A DNA stretch of 64,000 nucleotides from VRUE01 sp963807425 (lineage in GTDB: Bacteria > Actinomycetota > Thermoleophilia > Solirubrobacterales > 70-9). The notes below the pieces were generated by a model. It saw only the letters and a program-made list of their open reading frames with translations. It was not told the origin of the DNA and did not search any database. Both the position numbers and the translations under genes were made by a program. The stretch spans positions 248,001 to 312,000 of the forward strand of contig CAWEBZ010000006.1 in assembly GCA_963807425.1 (NCBI GenBank), read 5' to 3'. Each line of letters opens with the position of its first letter. Position 1 is the first letter of the stretch. Shown here one piece after another: positions 38,380 through 48,185 of the stretch.

Positions 38380-41183
38380 GGAGTCGGCTTCCGGGTGTGC
38401 TTATGGCTGTCCTCTTGGGGCCGGCGCTGCTCTTGCCCTCGACCGCACGAGCCTTCGACTTCCTGCCGGGCACGGAAGGGTTCGATGCCCACGTCTATAC
38501 CGAGGGAGGCGAGACCGCGACCCAGGCGGGCTCGCACCCGGTGGCGATGAAGTTCGACTTCAACTTCGAGCTCGAGGGCGGAGGGCCGTTCACCGCCGGA
38601 GACCTGCGCAACCTCAACATCGAGCTGCCCCCGGGCCTGCTCGAAAACCCGCTTGCGGTGCCCGTCTGCACCCAGGCCGACTTCCACTCTCCCCGCTCTT
38701 CGCCGTTCGAAGAAAGCCTCTCGGGGGAGAGCTGCCAGGATCGCAGCCAGGTTGGGATCGCCACCGTGCGCTCCTCCTTCGGCGGCGGGACGACTCGCAC
38801 CTTCGGCCTCTTCAGCCTGACGCCTCCACCGGGGGCACCCTCCCAGCTCGGCTTCAACCCCTACGGCGCCCCGATCGTCCTGATTCCGTCGATCCGCCAG
38901 GGCGACGGCGAGTACGGGATCACCCTGACGACGAAAAACGTCTCGCAGCTCGTCGACATCTCCGGTCTCTCGCTGACGATCTGGGGCTCCCCGTGGTCGA
39001 TCCTCCACGACGCCCAGCGCGGCAACTGCCTCAACGAGGCGGAGCCGACCTTCGGTTGGGCCAAATGCTCGGTGGGGCGCCCCGCCCTGAGCGAAAACAG
39101 GCCGTCCGCCTACCTCACCCTGCCTACATCTTGTGTGACTCCGATCGGCTTTGCCGCGAGCGCCGACTCCTGGCAGGAGCCGAATCGGGTGACCCGAGCC
39201 GTCGGAGGCGTGCCGCTGAAAGGGTGCGAGGCGGTCCCCTTCAAACCGAAAGCGGTGGCCCAGCTCAGCGATCCTCGGGCCAGCTCGCCCTCCGGCTACC
39301 AGTTCGACATCGAAGCCGATACTTCCGGCTACACCGACGCGAAAGAGCTGGCCTCCTCACCGGTGCGAAAGGCCGTCGTCACCCTCCCCCAAGGTGTGAC
39401 GATCAATCCCTCGGTCGGCTCCGGGCTCGGCGTCTGCACCCAGGCCCAGTACGCCGCCGAGACCGCGTCCTCGCCTCCCGGGGCGGGGTGTCCCAACGAA
39501 TCGAAGATCGGCGACTTCTCCGTGCGCACCCCGCTCATCGCTCCGACGATCGAAGGATCGATCTTCCTCGCTGCTCCCCAGCAGAACCCCTTCGGCAGCC
39601 TGATCGCCGTCTACCTGGTCGCCAAGTCGATCGAGCGGGGTTTCCTCGTCAAGGTGGCGGGAGAGCTGAAAGCGGATCCAGATACCGGCCGGCTCACCGC
39701 GACCTTCGACAAGCTGCCACAGCTGCCCTATTTCGTCCTCCGAATACGTTTCCGCGAAGGCCAGCGCAGTCCGCTCGCCACCCCCGCCGCCTGCGGCGCC
39801 TTCTCCACCGAGGCCGACCTCACGCCCTGGCGCGATCCAACCCTGGTCAAACACGCTTCGCTGCCACTCTCGATTACCGCTGGGATGGGCGGTGGGCCCT
39901 GTCCGTCAGGTCTTGCTCCCTTCGCACCGCAGGCGAAGGGCGGCACGTTGAACTCGCAGGCAGGTGCTTACACACCCTTCTACCTGCGTCTCAGCAGGGA
40001 GAACACTGAGCAGGAGATCGTCTCCTACTCAGCCCAATTCCCTCCCGGCTTGCTCGGCAACATCGCCGGCGTCCCCTACTGCTCCGATGCGGCGATCGCG
40101 GCGGCGCAGAGCCGCTCTGGGGTGGAGGAGCGAGACAGTCCCTCCTGTCCAGCGGCGAGCCTGATCGGCCGCACCTACTCGGGCTACGGCGTCGGCTCGG
40201 TCCTCGCCTACGCTCCCGGCAACCTCTACCTCGCCGGTCCCTACCGCGGCTCCTCCTTCTCCGTGGTCGCGGTCAACTCGGCCCTGGTCGGTCCCTTCGA
40301 TCTGGGGGTCGTGATCGTACGCTCGGCGGTCCGGATCGATCCCGAGACCGCCCAGGCCTCGATCGATGCCACCGGCACCGATCCGATCCCCCACATCATC
40401 GACGGCATCCCGATCCACCTGCGCGACGTTCGCGTCTACCTCGACCGCCCCCGGTTCACGCTCAATCCGACCAGCTGCGCTCGCTTCGCCCTGGCGTCGG
40501 CCCTCAACGGTGCCGGCCAGCGCTTCGCCGATCAAAGCGACGACACCCTGGCCACCGCCACCGCTCCCTTTCAGGTCTCCAACTGCTCCGCGCTCAACTT
40601 CAAGCCGAGGATCTCGTTGCGGTCGAGGGGGGGCACCAAGAGGGGTGACCATCCGTCGCTGCGGGTCGTCGTCCGGCCGAGGCCCGGCGAGGCCAACATC
40701 GCCTCCTCGCAGGTCACCCTGCCCGACGCCCTCTTCCTCGACCAGGACCACATCGACACGATCTGCACCAGGCCCCAGTTCGCTGCTCACGATTGTCCGC
40801 CCGGATCGATCTATGGCCACGTTCGCGCCTTCACCCCGCTGCTCGAGGCACCGATGGAAGGGCCCGCCTACCTTCGCTCTTCAAGCAACACCCTGCCCGA
40901 CCTCGTCTTCGCCCTGCGCGGGCAGGGGATCGAGGTCGACGTCGCCGGCCGGATCGACTCCTTCAAAGGGGGGATACGCGGCACCTTCCCGACGATCCCG
41001 GACGCGCCGGTGACGAAGTTCGTGCTGACGCTGAAGGCGGGCCGCCGTGGCGTATTGGTCAACGCGGAAAACCTCTGCACAAAGCCGCTGTTTGCCACAG
41101 CCCGATTTGTTGGCCACAGCAACCGCGGCTGGCGCATCCACCCGCGGCTGAAGCCGAGCTGTAGGAAAGGAGCCAGACGATGA
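38376..41183 (+). CDS. Giant secreted protein with four internal repeats, unknown function
   Basis: 935 residues, signal peptide about 1-26 (VLMAVLLGPALLLPSTARAF). The body holds four copies of a module: a beta strand ending LPxG, then x-C-T/S-xx-F/Y, then C-xx-S-xxG (residues about 80-130, 330-380, 546-605 and 775-820). Each has a cysteine pair, suggesting a disulfide per module. No known domain recognised. It is a widespread Thermoleophilia-type surface protein (knowledge), here coupled to two others by overlapping starts. GTG 38376 is chosen because it overlaps the upstream TGA. Confidence 0.75.
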   Translation: MRSRLPGVLMAVLLGPALLLPSTARAFDFLPGTEGFDAHVYTEGGETATQAGSHPVAMKFDFNFELEGGGPFTAGDLRNLNIELPPGLLENPLAVPVCTQADFHSPRSSPFEESLSGESCQDRSQVGIATVRSSFGGGTTRTFGLFSLTPPPGAPSQLGFNPYGAPIVLIPSIRQGDGEYGITLTTKNVSQLVDISGLSLTIWGSPWSILHDAQRGNCLNEAEPTFGWAKCSVGRPALSENRPSAYLTLPTSCVTPIGFAASADSWQEPNRVTRAVGGVPLKGCEAVPFKPKAVAQLSDPRASSPSGYQFDIEADTSGYTDAKELASSPVRKAVVTLPQGVTINPSVGSGLGVCTQAQYAAETASSPPGAGCPNESKIGDFSVRTPLIAPTIEGSIFLAAPQQNPFGSLIAVYLVAKSIERGFLVKVAGELKADPDTGRLTATFDKLPQLPYFVLRIRFREGQRSPLATPAACGAFSTEADLTPWRDPTLVKHASLPLSITAGMGGGPCPSGLAPFAPQAKGGTLNSQAGAYTPFYLRLSRENTEQEIVSYSAQFPPGLLGNIAGVPYCSDAAIAAAQSRSGVEERDSPSCPAASLIGRTYSGYGVGSVLAYAPGNLYLAGPYRGSSFSVVAVNSALVGPFDLGVVIVRSAVRIDPETAQASIDATGTDPIPHIIDGIPIHLRDVRVYLDRPRFTLNPTSCARFALASALNGAGQRFADQSDDTLATATAPFQVSNCSALNFKPRISLRSRGGTKRGDHPSLRVVVRPRPGEANIASSQVTLPDALFLDQDHIDTICTRPQFAAHDCPPGSIYGHVRAFTPLLEAPMEGPAYLRSSSNTLPDLVFALRGQGIEVDVAGRIDSFKGGIRGTFPTIPDAPVTKFVLTLKAGRRGVLVNAENLCTKPLFATARFVGHSNRGWRIHPRLKPSCRKGARR

Positions 41184-42976
41184 GGTCCAAGGCGACCGTT
41201 GTCTTCCTGTTCACCGCCTTGCTCCTGATGCTCGTGGGGGGAGCCGCTCCTGCCCAGGCTTTCAGAGAGCTGCTCGTTCAGAAAGAAGAAGGCAGGAACA
41301 CGATCGAGTGGCTGATAACCAAAGGATCGCTCCCGCCGCCGGAAGGACAGATCGAAGGCGCCTGCGGTGCCGCCGTAGATCCGAGCGGCAAGCTCTACGT
41401 CTCCGACTACTACCACCATGTGGTGGACATTTTTGCCGGCTCGGGTCACTACATCTCGCAAATCCCGATCGTCGTCCCACCTGGAGTACCACCCGCCATC
41501 CCCCCCGAAGGGCCCTGCGGCCTCGCGGTGGACCCGAACACCGGCGCCCTCTTCGCCAACGACTGGCACGAGCGGGTGGTACGGCTGACACCCACCGTTC
41601 AGATGTTCGACGCGGGTAAATCCACTGGCGTCGCCGTCGACGAAAGCGGCAACGTCTACGTCAACGATCGCACCTATGTCGCCGTCTACGCACCGACGGG
41701 TACGCAGATCCTTCAGGTCGGCCTTGGCAGTCTCGGCGATGCCTATGGGCTGGCCGTCGACCCGGCGGGGGAAAGGATCTACGTCCCGGACGCGCAGGAC
41801 AACACGATCAAGGTCTACGAACCCGCGATCGATCTGTTCGATCCAGTTGAGGTGATCGACGGCTCTGAGACCTCGCCGCAACGCTTCGTCTCTCTTGTCG
41901 ATGCGGGAGTCACCGTCGATTCGACCAACGGCCACCTGCTGGTGGCCGACAACCTGAAACCGGGATACGAAGAACCGCAAGCCGCGATCTACGAGTTTGA
42001 TGACGAAGGCGACTTCCTCGGCAAGCTCCCGGGGGCGCCGGTCCATGGCGAACCCACCGGGCTCGCCGTCGATCCCGCCGACGGCAGGCTCTTCGTCACC
42101 ACGGGCAAAACCGAAAAAGCAAATGCTTTCGCCTACGGTCCTTTTTCCACAACCCCGCTCGCCGTGGGGCCACCCGGAGAGGCACCCGATGGGTCGCCCG
42201 AAGGCCCCGTCGTGAGCACGCGTGGGACGGCAACCAACCCGAGCCATGCGGGGGGCGCCACCGCCTCCGAGATCGTCCAGCGCCGCGGGGTGCGGGTCAG
42301 CTTCGACGGCAAGCTCACCCCACGCGCCCTGCCGCGCCGCGGAGCAGCTCCGGTCGGGATCGCGGTCGATGCCAGGATCGCCGCGACCAACGGCGGCGAT
42401 CCGCCGCAGCTGCGCCGCATCGCGATCGAGATCAACCGTCACGGCCACTTCACGCCTCGAGGCTTGTCGCTCTGTCGTCTTGGCGACATCCAGCCCTCGA
42501 CCACCACCAACGCCCTCGCCGCCTGTCGCAACTCGCTAGTCGGCGAAGGCCATTTCTCCGCTAACGTCAAGCTGCCCGAGCAGTCGCCCTTCCCTTCGGA
42601 GGGCAAGGTCCTCGCCTTCAACGGTCGCCTGGGGGGGAAGCCGGCGATCCTCGCGCATATCTACGGCACTCAGCCTGCGCCGACCTCCTACCGTCCTGTC
42701 CTTCCTGATGGGGGAGTCCAAGGGCACCTATGGCACTCGCCTCGAAGCGTCGCTACCGCAGGCAACCGGCGATTGGGGCTACGTCACCGGTCTGCGGATG
42801 ACGCTGAGGCGCCGCTTCAGCTACCGCGGTAAGCGGCGCAGCTACCTGAGTGCCGGCTGCCCCGCGCCCGCCGGCTTTCCCAGCGTGGTCTTCCCCTTGG
42901 TCCGGACCACTTCGATTTCGCCGGTGGCACGACGCTGGTCTCGATCCTTAGTCGCAGCTGCAAGGCGAAGGGGTGA
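41180..42976 (+). CDS. Secreted NHL-repeat protein with C-terminal cysteine-rich domain, two apparent frameshifts
   Basis: About 598 residues. Signal peptide (TVVFLFTALLLMLVGGAAPA), then NHL-type propeller blades: CGAAVDPSGKLYVSDYYHHV, CGLAVDPNTGALFANDWHER, GVAVDESGNVYVNDRT, GLAVDPAGERIYVPDAQDN, GLAVDPADGRLFVTTG. The C-terminal domain (from 42250) has LCRLGDIQPSTTTNALAACR followed by LVGEG, like the module in the preceding gene. One extra base near 42691 (TSY-VLSFLMGESKG) and one missing near 42905 restore an uninterrupted frame to TGA 42974. The start overlaps the preceding stop (ATGA). Confidence 0.8.
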
Positions 42977-43103
42977 GGGAGTCGGGTCGTATATGAGGAT
43001 CTCCTAATAATTCGCTAGGCTGTCGCTCATCTTAAATGGGCGGGGAGTTGCGCGCCGGGCAGGGCGCAGGAGTCACCCTGTACTCGCAGAAGGGACCGCG
43101 GGC

Positions 43104-43950
43104 ATGGCCAGAGCGAGAAAGCGAAAGACGGGCGGCGAGGAGCCGCAGCGAACCGGCGGCCGGGAGGCAAGCCGATCATCGAGCTGCGCGACGTGACCAA
43201 GGTCTACCCGGCGGCCACATGGCGCTCGACCGGGTCTCGCTGGCGATCGACCGCGGCGAGTTCGTCTTCCTCGTCGGCCCGACCGGCTGTGGCAAGTCGA
43301 CCCTGATCAAGACGCTGATCCGCGAGCTGGCGGCCACTGAGGGCTCGGTCCGCATCGCCGGCCGCGACATCGGCGCCCTGCCGGAGAAGAAGATCCCGCA
43401 GCTGCGGCGCAACATCGGCACCGTCTTCCAGGACTTCAAGCTGCTGCCCGACCGCACCGTCTACGACAACGTCGCCTACGCGCTGCAGGTGATCGGCGCC
43501 AGCCGTGCCCAGATCCGCACCCAGGTGCCGGAGACGCTGCGCCTCGTCGGCCTCTCGACCAAGCTGCACAGCTATCCCGACCAGCTCTCCGGCGGCGAGC
43601 AGCAGCGCGTCTCGATCGCCCGCGCCTTCGTCAACCACCCGCCGCTGCTGCTCGCCGACGAGCCCAGCGGCAACCTCGACCCGGTCACCTCGATCGGCGT
43701 GATGCAGCTGCTCTACCGGATCAACAAGACCGGCACCACGGTCGTCGTCGTCACCCACGACCGCGAGATGGTCGACAACATGCAGCGCCGCGTGATCGAG
43801 CTCTACGAGGGCCGCGTCGTCCGCGACGAGGTCAGCGGCGGCTACACCGAGGAGTCGACGACCGAGTTCGGCGTGCGCATGCGGGCCGAGATGGGCGTCG
43901 CCCCCGAGGGCCAGACCAACGGCCACGACTCCCACGACTCGCTCTTCTAG
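43104..43950 (+). CDS. ftsE: Cell division ATP-binding protein FtsE, with two apparent frameshifts
   Basis: ABC ATPase partner of FtsX, energising peptidoglycan hydrolases at the division site. Order: basic N-terminal extension (MARARKRKTGG), IIELRDVTKVYP, MALDRVSLAIDRGEF, Walker A GPTGCGKSTLIKTL, Q-loop VFQDFKLLPDRTVYDNV, signature LSGGEQQRVSIARAF, Walker B LLLADEPSGNLDP and the H-loop THDREMVDNM. A C-terminal extension of about 40 residues (TEESTTEFGVRMRAE) is unusual for FtsE. Single bases appear missing near 43165 and 43212. The upstream 127 bp is comparatively AT-rich and may hold the promoter. Confidence 0.92.
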
Positions 43951-44869
43951 ATGTCACGACTCTTCTTCTTCATCCAGGAGGCATTCCGGGCGCTGCGCCG
44001 CAACGCGGCGCCGAGCATGGCGGCGATCGTCACCACGGTCACCACCGTGATCCTGCTCGGCGTCCTGATCCCGGTCTTCCAGACGACGCAGGCGAAGAGC
44101 GACCAGGTGCGCGAAAGCCTCGAGTTCCGGGTGGCGCTCTACGACGACGCGACCAAGGCCGAAATCAACGGCGCTGGAAAGCAAGCTGGAGGCGATCCCG
44201 CACGTCTCCTCGGTCCACTTCATCACCAAGGCCGCGGCGCTGAAGGAACTCGAAGAGGACCTCGGCAAGAGCAAGAGCGAAGACCTGCTCGCCCAGCTCC
44301 ACGACAACCCGCTGCCGGCCAACTTCCAGATCAAGGCCGACGACGCCGCCAACCTCGACGCCGTGCGCGCTGCGGTGACGCCGCCGGGCCCGAACGGCAA
44401 GCCGAAGCCGATCTCGCCGATCATCCAGGACGTCTTCGACCGCCAGCAGGAGTCCCAGCAGATCGAGCAGGTGACCAGCGCGCTGAAGATCGTCCTGACC
44501 GTGATCACGGCGCTGCTGATCGTCGCCTCGCTGATGCTGGTCGGCAACACGATCCGGCTCTCGATCTACACCCGCCGCCGCGAGGTCGAGGTGATGCGGC
44601 TGGTCGGCGCGACCCGCTGGTTCATCCGCTGGCCCTTCATGATCGAGGGGGTCGTGGTCGGCTTCGCGGGTGGCCTGGTAGCCATACTGATCCTGTGGCT
44701 GGGCAAGATCACGATCGTCGACCCGCTGAGCAGCACCTTCTCCTTCCTCGCGGCGCAGAACAACAGCACCCTCTCCTTCCCGGCGCTGGTCGCGATCCTC
44801 TTCGGCGCCGCGGTGCTGGTCTCCGCGATCGGCTCCGGCATCACCCTGCGCCGCTTCCTCAAGGTCTGA
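43951..44869 (+). CDS. ftsX: Cell division protein FtsX, with one apparent frameshift
   Basis: A four-helix permease-like protein (about 306 residues): helix 1 (MAAIVTTVTTVILLGVLIPV), an external domain (HVSSVHFITKAAALKELEED, LPANFQIKADDA), helix 2 near ALKIVLTVITALLIVASLML, then NTIRLSIYTRRREVEVMRLV, the FtsX signature, and two more helices. The ATG comes directly after the ftsE stop. One extra G near 44178 (EIN-ALESKLEAIP) splits the frame. Works with FtsE and an extracellular hydrolase. Confidence 0.93.
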
Positions 44870-44876
44870 GCGCGGC

Positions 44877-46070
44877 GTGAGGGGCGGCTGGATCGTGGCC
44901 CTCGTGGCTGCCCTGATCGTCGTGCTCTGCGCCGGGATCTGGCTCGGCGGCCACCCGGCAAGCTGCCCGAATTCGTCCGCGACCGCTTCGTCGACGACTC
45001 CGCCGGGCTCAACCTCGAAGCGACCGAACTGATCGAGGACAACTACTACCGGGCGGTCGGCTCGAGACGAGCTGACCAACGCCTCGCTGCAGGGCATGGT
45101 CCGCGAGCTGCGCCGGCGCCACGACGATCGCTTCTCCGACTACTTCTCACCGGAAGGCGCTGGCGCGCTTCAACGAAGCGATCTCCGGCCGCTTCTCCGG
45201 GATCGGCCTCACCGTCACCGAAGTGAAAGCAGGGCCTGCGTGTCGACACGCGTCTTCCCGGCTCGCCGGCCGAGAAGGCCGGGCATCGAGGTGCGGCGAC
45301 CTGATCGTCTCGGTCGAAGGCGACTCGATCGCCGGCGAGAGCAGCGAGGTCTCGACCGAGAAGATCAAGGGCCCGGAAGGGACCGAGGTGACGATCGGCG
45401 TGCAGGACTCCGCCGGCGGCAAGGTCCGCGAGCTGGAAATCGACGCGGGCCCAGATCTCGCTGCCGATCGTCAGCAGCAAGGTCAAGACGGTGGGCGGCC
45501 GCAAGCTCGGCTACGTGCGGCATGATCACCTTCAGCGAAGGCGTCCACGCGCTGCTGCGCGAAGCGGTGCAGAAGGTCGAGCAGGAAGGGCGCGGAAGGG
45601 ATCGTGCTCGACCTGCGCGGCAACGGCGGCGGCCTGCTCGAGGAGGCGGTGCTGACCGCCAGCATCTTCCTGCCCGAGGACGAAGTCGTGGTCACGACCG
45701 ACTCGCGCACCCAGGGCCACGCCGTCTACAAGACGGTCGGCGACAACCTGCCGGCGCCGCCGCTCGTCGTCCTGATCGATCGCAACACCGCCTCGGCGGC
45801 GGAGATCCTCACCGCGGCGCTGGCCGACGACGCCGGCGCCAAGGTGGTCGGCACCCGCTCCTACGGCAAGGGCGTCTTCCAGCAGGAGGTCGGCCTCTCC
45901 AACGGCGGCGCGCTGAAGCTGACGATCGGCGAGTACTTCACCCCGGACGGGGTCAACCTCGCCGAGAGCACGGCATCCACCCCGACGTGCGAGGCGCACG
46001 ACCTGCCGCAGACGACCGCGACGCGACGAGGCGCTGTCGACCGAGCCCTCGAGGTAGCTGCATGCGATAA
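44877..46070 (+). CDS. S41 family C-terminal processing protease (PDZ), many apparent frameshifts; end uncertain
   Basis: An exported serine protease of the CtpA/Prc type. Fragments in three frames join into one family sequence: anchor helix (WIVALVAALIVVLCAGIWLG), helical region, PDZ domain (FSGIGLTVTE, GSPAEKAG, DLIVSVEGDSIAG), and protease domain GIVLDLRGNGGGLLEEAVLT, then RNTASAAEILTAALADDAGA (catalytic Ser) and KVVGTRSYGKGVFQQEV (catalytic Lys), ending near IHPDV. I count about eight or nine single-base shifts. The C-terminal stop is at 46057 or 46070 or overlaps rnr. Right after ftsX, it may process or regulate wall enzymes (inference). Confidence 0.85.
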
Positions 46071-46084
46071 GGCACGGAAGGGCA

Positions 46085-47696
46085 GTGAGCAAGCGCGACT
46101 GGCGCTACTACCGGGAGCGCCAGCGGGCGCGCGTGGCCGGGCGCGGGCCAGAGCCGAGGAACGCCCGCGAGGCGGTCGAGGCGCTGCTCGACGAGCGACT
46201 GGGCCGGCGCGGCTTCGCCGGCCTCGCTCGAGGTCGAAGCCGGTCGTGCTGCCGATGCCGCCGAGGACAGCGACGGGCCGCCGCCGCGACCTCACCGAGC
46301 TGCCCACCTTCACCGTCGACCCGGCGACGGCGCGCGACTTCGACGACGCGGTCTCGGCGCGGCGCGAGGAGGACGGCCTGCGGCTCTGGGTCCACATCGC
46401 CGACGTCGCCGCCCACGTGCAAGCCCGGCTCGCCGCTCGACCTCGAGGCGCGTCGCCGCGCCAACAGCACCTACGTGCCCGGCGCGGTCGAGCCGATGCT
46501 GCCGCGGGCGCTGAGCGAGGAGGCCTGCAGCCTGGCCCCGGGCGTCGAGCGGCTGGCGGTCACCGCCGAGATCGAGCTCGGCCCGGACGGGCAGCCCGCG
46601 CGCCGCCAGCTTCTACCGCAGCCGTATCCGCTCGCGGGCTCGCCTCGACTACGACGAGCTCGACCTGATCTTCGCCGGCAAGGCGACCGCGCCCGAGGGC
46701 GTCGCCGAGCCGCTGGCGGTCGCCCGCGAGGCCGCCGCGGCGCTGGGGGAGCGGCGTGGCGCGACCAGCCTCGACGTCGAGTCCTTCGAGCCCGAGTTCC
46801 GCTTCGACGCCGCCGGCAACGTGATCGGCGCCCGCTCGGTTGCGCAGACCGAGTCGCATCGCCTGATCGAGCGGCTGATGATCCTCGCCAACGAACAGGT
46901 GGCCCAGCTGCTGGAGCGCAAGCGGGTGCCGGCCGTCTACCGGGTCCATGCCCAGCCCGACCCGGGCCGGGTCGAGCGCCTGGTCGAGCAGCTGCACGCG
47001 CTCGGCGTCCCGACCCCGCCGCTGGGCCAGGGCCTGGCGCCGAGCCAGGCGGCGGAGGTGGCGGCGGAGGCGAGCCGGCTGGTGATCGAGGAGGCGGCGC
47101 GGCGCGGACATGGCCGCGAGGCGTATACATCGCTCGTGCTCCGTTCCCTGATGCAGGCCTCATACAGCGATCGCAACAGCGGCCACGCCGGGCTCGGCAG
47201 CCCCGCCTACTGCCACTTCACCTCGCCGATCCGCCGTTACCCCGACCTGCTCGTCCACCGGGCGCTGCTGGCGACGCTGGGGGAGGGGGAGGCGGCGCCG
47301 CGCGCGGCGGAGGCGCGCGAGGTCGCCTGGCACTGCAGCGAGCGCGAGCGCGAGTCGGCGCGGATCGAGCGCGACGCCGACGACGTCTGCGCCGCCTACC
47401 TGCTCGAGCGCGAGCTGGCGCGAGCGCGGCGCCGAGGCGGAGTTCGAGGGCGAGGTCTCCGGGGCGATCCGGGCCGGCGCCTTCGTCGGCTTCGGCGGCG
47501 AGCTGGGCGACGTCTACGAGGGCTTCGTCCCGGCCCGCACGATGGGGGAGGAGCGCTTCGAGCTGAACGAGACCGAGACGGCGCTGGCGGGGCGCGAGTC
47601 GGGCACGGCGCTGCGGCTCGGCGATCCGATATCCGTCCGCGTGAGCGGCGTGGAAGCGCCCGCGGGCGGGCCGATCTGGAGCTTGCCGGTGGCTAA
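46085..47696 (+). CDS. rnr: RNB-domain exoribonuclease (RNase R/II family), many apparent frameshifts
   Basis: A 3'-5' exoribonuclease. FTVDPATARDFDDAVSARRE carries the catalytic aspartates; LWVHIADVAAHV, RRRANSTYVPG, ESHRLIERLMILANEQVA, and AYCHFTSPIRRYPDLLVHRA are canonical RNB motifs; an S1-like tail (GAFVGFGGELGDVYEGFVP) follows. The protein lacks the N-terminal cold-shock domains of full RNase R, starting only about 60 residues before the RNB core. At least five single-base shifts split it. It ends in ADLELAGG; its TAA overlaps the GTG of smpB. RNase R and SmpB-tmRNA act together on stalled messages. Confidence 0.88.
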
Positions 47697-48176
47697 GAAG
47701 GCAGAAGAAGCAGCGCCTGCCGGCCTCGGGCGACGTCGCCACCAACCGCCGCGCCCGCCACAAATTCGAAGCGGTCGAGAAAATGGAGGCGGGGATCGTC
47801 CTGCAGGGCTCCGAGGTGAAGTCGCTGCGCAACGGCAAGGCGCAGATGACCGACGCCTACGCGGTGGTCGAAGGCGGTGAGGTTTGGCTGCGCAACCTCC
47901 ATATTCCGCCCTATGAGCCGGCCAGCCGCGAGAACCACGAGCCGGAGCGGCCGCGCAAGCTGCTGCTGCACAAGGCCGAGATCGAACGGCTGATCGGCAA
48001 GACGGCGGAGAAAGGACTGACCCTGATCCCGCCACGGATCTACTTCAAGGGGTCGCGGGCCAAGGTCGAGCTGGCGCTGGCGCGGGGCAAGGAGGGGCGC
48101 GACCGGCGGCGCCAGATCGCGGACCGCGACGTGCGCCGCGAAGTCGAGCGCGAATTCAAGGGCACGGATGAGGTAG
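47689..48176 (+). CDS. smpB: SsrA-binding protein SmpB, with apparent frameshifts
   Basis: Binds tmRNA and brings it to stalled ribosomes. GTG 47689 (VAKK, overlapping the rnr stop) enters the right frame when one extra G near 47700 is ignored: KKQRLPASGDVATNRRARHK, then AGIVLQGSEVKSLRNGKAQM, YEPASRENHEPERPRKLLLH, LTLIPPRIYFKGSRAKVELA and GKEGRDRRRQIADRDVRREV. The true stop is unsure: the observed frame runs past the next gene's start, but a shift near 48165 would end it at TAG 48174-48176, giving normal length. Confidence 0.92.
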
Positions 48177-48185
48177 CTTCGGGCC

